Made by a program: the position numbers and the translations under genes. Below the pieces are notes generated by a model. That model searched no databases, was not told the DNA's origin, and worked only from the letters and a program-made list of their open reading frames with translations. From Hydnum rufescens UP504 (Eukaryota > Basidiomycota > Agaricomycetes > Cantharellales > Hydnaceae), in assembly GCA_014904985.1 (NCBI GenBank), contig MU129071.1:131261-147573 (forward strand): a stretch of DNA of 16,313 nucleotides. The letters run 5' to 3'. Every line of letters starts with the position of its first letter. Within the stretch, counting starts at the first letter, position 1. Of the stretch, positions 5,070-14,893 are shown piece after piece.

Positions 5070-5528
5070 ACTGGCTTCGAACGGGAGGACCACAAACGAG
5101 GCTAGGCACTGGCTTCGCTTCGGGCGTGGGAGAAGCGAGAGGAGAGGAGGGGATTGGAGAATGGGAGGTGGTAGTAACTGGCCAAGGGGCTCAGTTACTA
5201 TCTAGGGAAGAAGTGGCGGGTTAGTTTAGATCCTAAAAGGCTGCACTCACCTAGTAGAGTCACGCTCGTACGCAACTCTCCTTATCTGTCTCTGCCCCGT
5301 GCTCTATGGCGACGGATCACATGTCTTGATGCGTTATAGATGTTATGCAACTCGGTCGCAGGGTCGAGGCATGGCTGCATCGGTTTCACGGTTCGAGCGT
5401 GAGCTGCGAGGTCCGGGCAAAAAGGTAAATTTGATTCCGCTGCTGTGGGGACTTAGAATCCTCAGTGGCCACACTCTTACGTAATATACATGGAGTACGG
5501 ACGGTAGATAAAGTAACGCAATATTACA
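5062..5528 (-). repeat. 3' LTR, inner and larger piece
   Basis: Continues the LTR interrupted at 1673. Positions 5070-5221 match 16162-16313 of the other LTR with three differences, all CpG transitions. It ends TATTACA at 5528, the inverted counterpart of the TGTAATA start at 1562. It should carry the element's promoter and poly(A) functions; I could not place them with confidence. Confidence 0.93.
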
Positions 5529-5546
5529 GTGCCCCCCAGTGTGGCG
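5529..5546 (-). promoter_or_regulatory. Polypurine tract (plus-strand primer site)
   Basis: In element sense the bases ACTGGGGGGCAC lie directly before the 3' LTR start TGTAAT. A short G-rich purine run at this place is where reverse transcription primes the second strand. It starts immediately after the stop codon of the 3' ORF. Confidence 0.7.
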
Positions 5547-7192
5547 TTAGGATTCTTTTGGCAGGATGCCCATGTCCTCAAGGTCGAGGTCGTCCAGCAT
5601 GATTTCATAACACTCAAACCACCCGTTCCAACAGAATTGCTCACCCGCATAGGTGCCACGAGCTGTGAGAGCCGTGGGATTGACTTTGGGGGTGGATTGA
5701 GCCAGCCATTCCAGCGTAGTCCGGTGCAGACCAGTGAAGGGTATCTGGACGTTGAATTTGACAGGCTCTTGGTACGACGAGTGCCTTCTTATCAGAGAAT
5801 CCAGTTTCTGTGTAGCTTTGAGTAGTTCCCGGGCGCTGAACGCTGTGAGTAGGCATAAGTATTCGATCTGTTTCTCTAGGAGAGTGATGAGGTCGTGGGA
5901 AGTGAGGAGATATCTGGACATTAAGCTCTGTGAGAGTCCCTGAACTTGTGGAGGACTGTTCGGGTGGAGGAGTTGAACCAGGTCCACGGACTTGAAGGTC
6001 ATGCCAGGGGGGTGAGTGAGGCTGCCTTTTATTAAGGTAGCTGGAGGGATTGGACACAGCTTTAGCCTCCTACAGCTTTGTTCGATCAGCACCTCTACTA
6101 TCCGTGCGGAAGCCTCAGGACCCCAGGGTCGGTAAAGGCTGGCCTCGTACCGTCGGGCGTATGCTGAAGGCTCGGAAGGATAAAACTTCGTGGCCAGCCT
6201 TTGGCTTTCCAGCGCCCGCCGTGCCCGATCCCTTTCTGTGAAGACGAGGGTGAGACGGGGCTCTTCGTAGAGCCATTGTTTGACCCCTGAGCCGTATCTT
6301 TCCAGCAATTCCTCCTCCAAGTGTGCCTCAGGTCTCAGGTACACGAACGGATAAAATTCCACTGGGAACTGATCTGTCCGGTCATCTGTAGGACCCCATA
6401 CCTCGTTGGGATCTGACTCCTTGGGGGCTTCCTCTATGGCCTGGGGGTCTCGAGTTGTGGGGCCGACGTCTTCGGGCAGGGTGAAGTTGGTGGTTGGCAA
6501 GGCGTTATCATCATCTTCGTAGGGAGTGAGTTCCTCCTCCGGATACACGGGGGTGGCCGTGCGCGGCCTGGTATGCCATTCTTGTGGCGATTTGGAGCGG
6601 GGACGTCTCATAGATCCTGAGGCGGCAGCGACATAAGGATCGTAGTCCTCCATACGGGTGAGCAAGGAGGGAGGGGCGCCGTGGGAGTGCAGAGACGGAT
6701 CGACCAGTCGCGCTGAGAGCTTGTAGCACAGCTGGATTTCGGGGAGTGACTCGGGCTGTCGCCAGTTGAATCCTCAATGCTCTAACCACTCCTGACACAA
6801 CGGGTAGTTCTGCGACAACAGCAATAAGGGAGGACTAGCGTCTTCGTGATCGGCCCACCTGGACAGTGGCAACGTGTCCTTGCCAAGACATTCCTGTAGT
6901 TCCTGTAGGATTGGCCAGTAGCCACTTTCCTGGGCTTGTGATAGCCAGTGTACGAGGCCTTCTAAATAGTTTTCGTTCGGAGGGCCTTGTGGGGAGCGGA
7001 AGTAGGAGGGGTGGTGACGATAGTAGGGGCCCGTTGTTTTAGTTTCTCGCGGGTGGCCTTTCTCCGTTACCCAGATCTCCTCCGGGGGGTTCATAAGCCG
7101 CTGGCGGCCCTGCTCTGTTAGTCGCTTCTCGAATGATTCGCGGATCAGCTTTTGTGCATATGCGTCACGCAAGTCCCAGTGGGGTGCCTCGT
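5547..7192 (-). pseudogene. Extra 3' ORF of the gypsy element, C-terminal segment (unknown function)
   Basis: An open frame from about 7192 to a TAA at 5547-5549, interrupted only by one TGA at 6774-6776. I recognise no known domain. It begins with a charged helical part (LRDAYAQKLIRESFEKRL), has an acidic, threonine/proline-rich middle (YPEEELTPYEDDDN), then a mixed region with leucine-rich helical stretches (DLITLLEKQIEYLCLLTAF) and ends LDLEDMGILPKES. No signal peptide or convincing membrane anchor is visible, so it does not look like a classical envelope protein despite lying between integrase and the 3' LTR. The segment is about 548 codons; with the two upstream segments the product would have been near 870 residues. 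Confidence 0.7.
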
Positions 7193-8023
7193 CTTGATTT
7201 CCTTCTCGGCGTCTGTCCAGAGGGGTGAATACTGGGTGGTACTGCGTGGGTAGAGCTCGAGACTGGGGGTTTCATTCTCGATGGCCATCGACCATACAGG
7301 AGCTCCCAGCTCAGCGAGCCCCCTTCCAATAAGGACGGAACGGCGGTCGTGGCTAGAGACTATTAAGCCTGTAAGACGTGTCATAGTCCTGAATCGAGGA
7401 GGTCTGAGGCATTCCTTGAAGCAGAGCAGGTAGAGTACGACTCGGAAAGCCAAGGTTACGAAGCCTGTGGCATCGAGTACGCGCCTCCGCAGCTCTTGAG
7501 CAACGTGAGCGGCTTTCCACACGGGGGCTGGAGTCGTTCCCTGTTGGAGGAGGTACAGCCACGACGGCCCAAAGTGCCAGTCCGGGTCGTAACTGGATGG
7601 GAGAAGAAGGTGGAAACGAGCTGTCACTTGGTCTATGCACCTTATGCAGCACAGCATGGTGGCGTCAGCTGCTCGGACTTCGCTGAGGAACTTTAATGAG
7701 AGGGAATGTAGGTTCGGGTTTGGGCCGCGCGCCTGTAGGAGGTGGATGCAGGGGTCGAAGTTGAATTGCGGGACGTTGAGAGGAATGAACACTCGGTGCA
7801 AGGGGAAGGGGTAATTCTTAGGGAGCAGTTGAGTTCAGTATGTCCACTCAAACTTCCCTAGGCATCCCCATTCATCCAGATGTTCCCATCGATAGCCGTA
7901 GGGGTCGCTGGCGAAGGGAGGCAGCCCTTGAACTCGAGGGTATGGTCCCGCTAGGTTCAGCGCAGTGAGGCGGTATATGAAGAAGCGGGCACAGCATTGG
8001 GTCGAGAGATACTCAGCGGGCAT
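7145..8023 (-). pseudogene. Extra 3' ORF, middle segment (unknown function)
   Basis: A frame from an ATG at 8021-8023 to a TGA at 7145-7147, with one internal TGA at 7835-7837 in a context where CGA would continue the frame. The text includes YGYRWEHLDEWGCLG, then VFIPLNVPQFNFDPCIHLLQ, FGPSWLYLLQQG, FRVVLYLLCFKECL and VLIGRGLAELGAPVW. Near 7193 the sense passes into the next frame (5547-7192), so this is one protein broken by a frameshift. The hydrophobic run around FVTLAFRVVLYLLCF is the only candidate membrane segment, and weak. I recall similar unnamed proteins from agaricomycetes but cannot name a family. Confidence 0.65.
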
Positions 8024-8154
8024 CGTTCTGGGTTATCTTCCTCATCCCCGTATTGTGCGTAGTGGAGATCCATAGGGTCTGTGTTGTCCCCAGGCATTGC
8101 GTAGCGGTGTCCGTGTCTGATGCCTCTGTGCTTCCGGGTTCCTGGTTGCTCCAT
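7957..8154 (-). pseudogene. Extra 3' ORF, probable N-terminal segment
   Basis: ATG at 8152-8154 opens MEQPGTRKHRGIRHGHR and reaches EEDNPER near 8020, where the meaning seems to pass into the frame that opens with an ATG at 8023. The start is chosen because it is the first ATG after the pyrimidine-rich leader at 8221-8289. The first 20 residues are basic (KHRGIRHGHR). It could alternatively be a short upstream ORF, with translation starting at 8023. Confidence 0.45.
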
Positions 8155-8322
8155 CGGGCTTATTCACAGTGAGGCGGGATCGGACTGTGGAGATGATGAG
8201 GCTGAGGGGTGTGCTCTTACAAGATAGAAGGGAGGAAAGGGCGAGAGAGAGAGAGAAAAGAGAGAGGGAGAAGAGTGGGAAGGAGGGGGCTCCACAGTTG
8301 CCTTGTGGGGTCCGCGAGTACA
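8155..8322 (-). other. Spacer between pol and the 3' ORF, with long pyrimidine tract
   Basis: In element sense this spacer holds an almost pure C/T tract of about 69 nt (8221-8289), followed by GTAAGAGCAC. It is 60-70 nt upstream of the 3' ORF start. A tract like this could mark a 3' splice site producing a subgenomic mRNA for the 3' ORF; that is inference. Confidence 0.45.
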
Positions 8323-10236
8323 TCAAGCACGTTCCTTCAGGGACCCCCGGTACTCCCTGAGCCTGGAGAATGCATTTCGTAGTCCCCCTTCAGGCTCGAA
8401 TGTATCATGTTCAGGTCCATATCCTTTCCATCTCATGAGATACTCTCTTCATCGCTTCTGTGGGTTATACCTATGCCCAACTATTTTCTCCACTTCGTAT
8501 TCTTCCTCTGTGGATAGTTCCCTTAGTTCCGGGAGCCTCACTCGCCCCCCGCTTTGCTTGTCCCAGTAGTACTTCGTTAAATGCTGGATGTTTATTACTG
8601 GGTGCATCTTATACTCAGGCGGCAGCTGAAGGCGATAAACCACCAGGTTGATCTTTTCTGTAATTAAGAACGGGCCTATACGCCGTTGTACTAGCTTTCT
8701 CCCCGTCCCTTGTATGTCTACTAGCTCCAAGGAGTGAGGATTCACTAGAACCTCATCCCCTTCTTCGAATTCCTCATCACGTCTTTTGAGATCGTAGGCC
8801 CTGGCCTGTCTGGCTTGAGCTCGTACTAGGGCATCTCTCATGCAGGATCGATGTACTTCGAGCTCGTTGATGAAAGCTGCAGCTGCTACGTTGTTGAGTT
8901 CGAATTGCTTGATGCCTCTCCTTACTGGGTCTATTGCTACTGCTTGCATCTGTGGAGAATACCTGTGCAGCAGGAAGAAGGGCGAGTAGCCCGTGGAAGA
9001 ATGCGGTGTCGCATTATGAGCCATCGCCAGCGTCCCTAGCCACTGGGCCCAGGAGCCGCGATTCCCAGCGGTGTACGCTCGTAGGGCCACTTCCAACGTG
9101 TCATTGGCTTTCTCAGTCTGCCCATCGGTTTGGGGGTGGTGCGAGGTCGAGAGGAGCAGGTTCAAGTCTAGATGCTTGGCTACTGAAGCCCAGAAGGACT
9201 TGGCCCACCTGGCGTCCCGATCAGCGATCATCTGGTGGGGGATGCCATACTTCAGGGCCACATGCTGGACAAACAGCTTCGCGAACCCCTCTTGCTTCAA
9301 ATTCGAGGCGGTGGGGATGTATTGGACAAATTTGGTGAGCTTATCCACAATTACCAGCACTGTGTCATGCCCTCTTGATGTCGGGAGGCCCGTGATCAGA
9401 TCCAGGGTCACTACTTCGAATGGGAGTAGAGGGATCACATGCGGGTGTAGTTTCCCCGTGGGTCCGCGTTTGTCTGGCTTGGTTTTCTGGCAGACATCGC
9501 ATGTCCTCGTAAATTCTACTACGTCCACCCACATTCTTGGCCAGTAGAATCTCGTGGCTAGCTTATGGAATAACCTGGAGGATCCTGCATGGGCAGCTTC
9601 CCATGGCGACTCGTGGGATTCCTGGATCACCCTTCTGACTTCCGACCTGGGCACACATAAACGAGCAACCCAATTGGCATCGCGGAATAGGAGGAGGCCC
9701 TCCTCCAACCTGTAGAAGCATCACGTGGCTGAGAGGTCTGATTCATCGCTGATGGCTTCCTCCCATTGCTGCTTGAAGCTGGGGTCTTCCTTATATCCCT
9801 TGACGAAGGCCTCTGTTCTTGCCAAGCTGATGGAGATGTCTAACGTCCTAGGCATCCATTCCCGGTCAGGTGGGTTGAACGACTTGCCCCTCCTTCTTGC
9901 TGCTTCCTCCATCTCGTCTGTTGTTACTAGGGGAACTACATTCCTCTTCTCCTTGGCCTGGGCTCGTGTCGCTAGGAACACTACCCGTTCTGCCGGTTTC
10001 CTCTCTACTGCTTCTTCCCATGCGAATAGAGGTTGTGTGGGGAGTTGGCTTGGGAGAGTGGGGGACGTATCTTCAACGGGCGACTGATGCGGCGGAATTT
10101 GTCGTAACCTGGAAAGGGGATCCACATTTGAGTGTATGATCCCTGCTCGATGAACTATATCCAGGCCTGGATATGCTGCGAATACTGCCCCCCATGCCAC
10201 TAGACGTCTGTTGGTATTTTCGTAGGTTCGGCCCAC
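8323..10236 (-). pseudogene. Pol, 3' part: RNase H end, integrase, GPF region and chromodomain
   Basis: One frame from about 10236 to a TGA at 8323-8325, broken by TGA at 9721-9723 and 8449-8451. It begins with the end of RNase H (ENTNRRLVAWGAVFAAYPGL, then HSNVDPLSRL), then a linker. Integrase: HHCC zinc site (SHESPWEAAHAG, later CDVC), catalytic D in TLDLITGLP, D in IADRDARW and E in DGQTEKAN; the last two are separated by 35 residues, the D35E spacing of active integrases. A RRIGPF motif marks the GPY/F region. After the TGA at 8449 the frame continues as YLMRWKGYGPEHDTFEPEGG, a clear chromodomain, which in chromoviruses binds histone marks and steers integration. Catalytic residues are intact, the frame is not. 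Confidence 0.92.
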
Positions 10237-11849
10237 TGCAGGGCTGCATGATCCGTGATCACGATATTCCTCTCTCCTTTGATAAAGGGCTGGAATCGCA
10301 CTAGCGCTTCCTTAACCCTGAGAGCCTCCCTCTCGGTTGCTGAGTAGTTCCTTTCCGCTGACGTTAGGGATCTGCTCCAGTAGGCGATCACCTGCTCAAC
10401 GTGGACTACCATGTCTTCCACATTCTCAGCCCAAGAGTTGGGGTCGGGAACGTCGTTAGTGTTCTTCGAGACTTGACGGGCTAGCTTCGGGACTGGTTCA
10501 CCTTTAGCATGAGCATCAATGACCCAGTCATATACTTTTGTGCCTTTTAAGTCTCGTACGGCTATTGGCTGTACTTGTTGCAAGCTAGCCCCTATTGGTA
10601 CGTCAGAGGCGTCTGAATATATACGATATGGCTTTCCGGGCATGGAGTGCCCAAGTACAGGGGCTGAAACGAGTCCTTCCTTAACGTCTTTGAAGGCTCG
10701 CTCTTGTTCAGCCCCCCATGTCCAGCTTGTGCTTTTTCGTAGCAGCTTGAATAACGGCGCAGCCTGCTCTGAGTAATGGGGTATGAAATGCAAGAAGTAA
10801 ACCGCCATTCCCAGAAACGTTTGGAGTGTCGTTCTATTATGGGGATGGGCCAAGCTCGTGACTGCCTTGATTTTCTCCTTATGGGTCGACAATCCCAGAC
10901 AGGAGACCTTCTGTCCCAGTAGGAGGATGGAGGTGTACATAAAGTGACACTTCTTCGGTGCTAGGGTTAATCTGGCTTCCATGCAAGCTTGCAGGACCTG
11001 ATCAAGATGGTCCAGATGCTCCTCGTATGATTTCGAATATACTACTATATCATCTATGTACACCAGTGAGAATATCCACAGGAAGGGGGCAAGGATGGAT
11101 TGCATCATCCTCTGGAAGGTTGAGGGGCCATTCCTCAGACCGAAGGGCATCCGTTTGAACTGCCAGAGTCCTCTATGAGAGTGGAAGGCCGTCTTTTCTT
11201 TATCCTCGTCATGCATCTTCATCTGGTGGAATCCGGCAAGGGCATCGAGAGCAGATAGGACTTGTGATCTGGATAGGGCTTGTAGGATTTCCGTTTGCCA
11301 TGGGATAGGGAATTCGTCTGGTATAGTCATAGCATTGAGCTTCCTGTAGTCCACGCAGAATCTAGGCTTCCCATTGCGGTACGCTATCACTACTGGCGTG
11401 GCCCAGGGGCTCTTTGAGGGTTCCACGACTTCTTGGCAGATCCACTTGTCCATTTGCTCATCAATTACCTGCCATTTCGCCGGCGAGGCTCCATACATAG
11501 GCATGGAAACTGGGTGAGCCTCTTCCTTCATGCGGATTTTGGCGATCGTCTGTAGGGTTCCCAGGCGGTCGTCGAATCTGAAGGCCTGGAGATGCTTACA
11601 TATGAGAGCTAGGGTCTTCGTTTTGATTTCCGGGGGAGCGTCTGGAGCTATATCAATAAGCTCCTCTAGCTTTTTCGAATCGTATATTGCGGGATCTGCG
11701 GGCTCAGATGTCTTGGGGCCCCAAAGCTCATCTGGACCATCTGGCTTGGGGGGAATCTCCGACGCGCGCAACTTCGTTAATGCCTGATCCGCTAAGTCCT
11801 TGTCTCCCAACGATCCTCGGGCGATCTTTTGTACTACCTGTGCGTAGGC
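10200..11849 (-). pseudogene. Pol, middle part: reverse transcriptase and RNase H
   Basis: The largest open frame of the element: 536 codons from 11810, continuous upstream to the TGA at 11850-11852. RT (counting from 11810): motif A aspartate in LSALDALAGFHQM (residue 189), FGLRNGPSTFQRMM, and the YIDD active site (251-254, bases 11049-11060). RNase H: D in YSDASD (400), E in ATEREAL (495), D in VITDHAAL (520), all present. Between the first and second RNase H residues are about 60 extra residues (roughly 412-472), a feature I associate with a basidiomycete gypsy group. At about 10232 the sense passes from this frame into the next, consistent with loss of one C in a run. The enzyme copies element RNA to cDNA in virus-like particles. 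Confidence 0.94.
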
Positions 11850-12446
11850 TCATAAGTGCAAAGTTTGCTCCTTGTCTGTGGCTCTGTCGAAGTATTGCTC
11901 CGGGTCGTGTAGGACGCCCAGCACGTCGCCCTTCCGAATCCATTCTGCTGAAGGGGACGTGTTGGCCACTGCCACTACCAGCCCTTCCGCTTTGATCAGT
12001 GCTGAGGGGGCTGCTAGGAAGCATCCATTGCTAGTGGGGAGGATCACTCTCTCCATGAACCACTCACTGCGACCTGATACTGGGCCCTTCACGGGAACCC
12101 TGGTGACCCATCCAGGGCGGATCCTCACGTCTGTAGCCACTCGCAACAGGCACGGCGTGGGGCCAATATGTTCCTGGATGCCGCCGGGGTTCCTAGAGGC
12201 GGCCAGGTATGCAGCATGGTTCCTAATCTCTGGAGGGTAGTGAGGGCGGACTTGGAACTCCTGCGCCCAAGGGGGAGTCGAGTGGGCCGAGACGTCAAAT
12301 TGTTCTCTGGGCTGGTTGATCGACAAGTGCGTCTCTTGTGCCGTTCTTAATACCGAGATCTCGTAGTTGACTTGGAAATCCTCCCCCAGTAGTATGGGAA
12401 CATTCATGCCCGGAATTACGTAGGCCTCCTCCACAAATTCCAGCAT
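11850..12446 (-). pseudogene. Pol, protease C-terminal part and protease-RT linker
   Basis: A 198-codon frame between two TGA codons, in the same frame as the protease upstream and RT downstream. It begins MLEFVEEAYVIPGMNVPILLG and continues EDFQVNYEI, the C-terminal part of a retropepsin domain, where a PILLG/DxL pattern is expected. The rest (about residues 35-190) is a proline-rich linker ending near LGVLHDPEQYFDRATD. It is separated from the RT frame only by the TGA at 11850-11852. Confidence 0.8.
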
Positions 12447-12830
12447 TCAGTTATCCGCTGTGGGCATGAAAATTCGTAGGTTGATGAACCCTAGAATCTT
12501 CACCTGATTAGTGAGTTCAAAAAGGCTGAGCTTCATGCCTTTTTGCAGTTTTGGGCAGGGCTCTAGAGCATTGTAACACTCTTCCGATATTAGAGTGATA
12601 TTGGCCCCCGAGTCCAGTCGTAGCTGCATGGGGGAACTCAAAGGTGTTCCCAGACGGCCATTGTGCACGCTCAGCGCGGTAATCCCGAGAGCTGATTTAC
12701 TGGGAGGTGTGGTCCTGGCTTTCCGACAACGGATAACCCTCACTGGAGGGTGTCCAGTGTTCTTTCAGGACGGGGCAGGGCCTCCGTTGCAGATGATGGC
12801 TTCGTGGCCACGGCTGCAAGTTTCTGCACC
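12447..12830 (-). pseudogene. Pol, N-terminal part: retropepsin-like aspartic protease
   Basis: The frame through LRLDSGANITLISEE contains the DSG catalytic triplet of retroviral-type proteases (bases 12606-12614). It ends at a TGA at 12447-12449 and continues in the same frame beyond it. Upstream the frame can be followed through CRKARTTPPSK and GHPPVRV to about 12830 across another TGA near 12769. The protease would act as a dimer to cut Gag-Pol. The junction with gag is obscured by frameshifts, so I cannot say how the two were originally linked. Confidence 0.8.
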
Positions 12831-13228
12831 TTTTCTCCTTGCTCTTCCTTTCTCAACTCATCAGGCGGCTTCCCGGGTCACTCATCAGAAGTTTTGATGG
12901 GAGGAGGGGGCTGCATGTTATTTGTCACTATGTTTACATTATGTAGCAATTCATTATGCACCTCTATGTACGAGGGCTTCCGCTGTGATACAAGGGGACT
13001 AGGCAATGAAGCTAATTTAGCTAGTCCCGTGTCTAAAAATTTGGCATAGTGTCGACCATTACTGAGTAGGCTGCTTTGTAGTCAGGCGTCTCGTATTGCC
13101 TATGCTCTTTCTTAAGCATCTTCCTTTCCAGACAGTTGGAATACGCCCTGAAGTGCTTACAGTCCCTAACCCAGTGTTTCTCGCTGCCACAAGCGAAACA
13201 CTTCTGGCCGGTTTGTGATGGCTGACCA
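12800..13228 (-). pseudogene. Gag, C-terminal part with CCHC zinc knuckle
   Basis: Minus-strand frame with CFACGSEKHWVRDC, an intact CX2CX4HX4C zinc knuckle (bases 13159-13200) expected to bind element RNA. The frame stops with TAG at 13033-13035 just after DTMPNF. One base shifted, it continues LDTGLAKLASLPSPL and then a lysine/glutamate-rich helical stretch (DELRKEEQGEKVQKL) to about 12800. The shift occurs in a run of five T, so a lost T is the simplest cause; a programmed frameshift is a less likely alternative. One TGA at about 12894 interrupts the second part. Confidence 0.75.
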
Positions 13229-13716
13229 CCGTGTCGTCCCGCGGGTAAGGGTACGTCTTTTCGACATTGTCTGCTCTTTTTCCCTGTGGGTAGGAGCGAC
13301 GGGGCGGTCGATAGGATTTACCACCCGGGTGTTTTCCTATGCTGAACGCTGTCGAGAGAGCCTTCCCTTCTTCTGCTTCCTCGCTAGAGTAGAAGAAGGC
13401 TCCCTCTGGGTCATCACTGTACTGGGAGTGCAGCAACTCTCTTTCAGCTCTTTCCGCCGTGTCCTCCTGCATGACAAAGTTCGCTCTCCTTGGGGTCCTA
13501 GCATCTTGGCAATGTCTATAGTGTTGTGTTGACCTCCACTGTGTCACTAGCGTCACCTCGAACTGTTTGGCGTGCATTAGAACCGATTCGATCAGAGGTC
13601 CATCGCTCCATCTTAGTATGACGTCCCATTCGGTAGGAGCGTTGTTCATTACTGATGCCGTTTCCTCCAGGCTGTTAGGGGTGAAGTGTAGGAAGATGCG
13701 CGAGAGGAGGATACGC
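13217..13716 (-). pseudogene. Gag, segment between capsid-like domain and zinc knuckle
   Basis: Frame continuing the capsid-like part after a frameshift near 13716. It contains FTPNSLEETASVMNNAPTEW and a charged linker with EGAFFYSSEEAEEG and a basic RPPRRSYPQGKRAD stretch. Near 13228 the sense passes into the zinc-knuckle frame, another one-base shift. The last 50 codons of this frame beyond that point are an off-frame reading. Confidence 0.7.
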
Positions 13717-14535
13717 GCTGGATATACTCGGCTGGCGATTCGTCGGGGTGATTGGCGCTATGGAAAGTTTCCTCATTATATTGAAGTCGCTGGGCCGTGT
13801 ACCAAGCTTCTCCCAGATAGCGATGTAGCACCCATTCCTGCAGATTATCCCAGGACTGCAGGATGGAGTGCTTGACCGGGGAAGAATGAGCCCGCCAGGC
13901 TGTGGTGACGGCTCCTCTGAACCGGAAGGTAGCTATCTGCGCTATCTGGCTTTCCACTGCTGGGCCCAAGCTCACGAGATCGCTGCACTCATAGAGCCAA
14001 TCAATTGCGGTCTCCTGATCGCCATCCCATTCCGGCACTGCTGTCCATTTCAGTCGATTGTCCCAGGTCACGCCTGGCGGGGGAGCGTTGGACGATGCTC
14101 CAGGTGGCCCAGGAGGTCCAGGAGGGCCAGGAGGGCCGGGAGGGCCTGGAGGACTGCTTGGGCTCGAGGACCCTCCTTTGGGAGGGAGCCCTGGATCTGG
14201 GCCTCCTCATCCCGGGCCTCCTCCTCTGTTCCCAGATCCGCCATCATCATCTGGCAGCCCACCTCCACCTTCCTTCGAGCTAGCCGAGTGGGGAGGAGGA
14301 GGGGGCTGGGGGCTCTTGCCCTTGGGATCCTCCATGGGAGGTTCGCGACTTTCTTTTTGGGAGGAGCCTTGGGAGGACGTAGGGATGGTGGATGGACCTT
14401 CCGGCTCCAATGGGGAGAGACCCACCGGATCACGTGAAAAGAGGGTGCGGGATAGGGAGAACAGGGCTGCCTTGACCAAGTTCGTGTAGTAGTTGTGGGT
14501 CCTCGTGGCTCCCGGGGCTGGCAGGGTGGGGTATC
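13649..14535 (-). pseudogene. Gag, capsid-like (Retrotrans_gag-type) domain with PPG repeats
   Basis: From about 14535 a frame runs through NYYTNLVKAALFSLSRTLF, a Pro/Ser/Gly-rich stretch and a TGA near 14205, then six PPG triplets in a row (about 14096-14150), then VTWDNRLKWTAVPEWDGDQ, AIDWLYECSDL, FRFRGAVTTAWRAH and WVLHRYLGEAW. The last part has the W/L spacing of a retrotransposon gag capsid domain. After EYIQR near 13720 one base appears to be missing and the rest of this frame to 13649 is off-frame. Gag forms the virus-like particle in the cytoplasm. Confidence 0.78.
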
Positions 14536-14893
14536 CATAACCAAGTCCCAGGCAACACCTGGGTATTCGATTTCTTCGCTTGCAGCATTTGCTCGTCCAA
14601 TCAGGTAGTTGGTTAGGGGCGAGCGAGCATGAGAAGGGCCTGGAGGTCAGAGTGTGGGGGGGTCTCCACTAGGATGTCTCCCCATGGGGCGTCCGACTAC
14701 AGGCCCCATCTCCCAAGATTCCATGGGTTCTCCTATTGGAGCCTGTGACTTCAAAGGGTCCAAAGGACGTTCCTCAACCCTTCCCCCAGCGTGGAAACTC
14801 GCTGCGAGAGGACTGCAAGCCGATTATGAGGGTTCGGTGTGGGGGTAGCTGACTCCCCGGGCATCAAATAGTGGAGGGGGATGTCCTGCCACG
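14535..14893 (-). pseudogene. Gag region, degraded stretch between N-terminal ORF and capsid-like domain
   Basis: In a shifted frame the sequence reads VDVAGHPPPLFDARGVSY, later SQAPIGEPMESWEMGPVVG and NYLIGRANAASEE, with a TAA near 14829 and a TGA near 14650. It links the N-terminal ORF (which ends at 14894) to the frame resuming near 14535, so two compensating frameshifts are the simplest reading. No domain is recognised. Confidence 0.5.

Noticed and set aside
5547..8154. Retroviral envelope gene
   Set aside because: The position fits, but I see no signal peptide, cleavage site, fusion peptide or membrane anchor, so only the position supports it.
8934..9547. Plus-strand ORFs of 134 and 158 codons
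   Set aside because: They lie opposite the integrase, whose minus-strand frame has all catalytic residues.
13868..14489. Plus-strand ORFs with glycine/proline-rich translations
   Set aside because: They are antisense shadows of the PPG-rich gag region; the minus frame gives recognisable gag.
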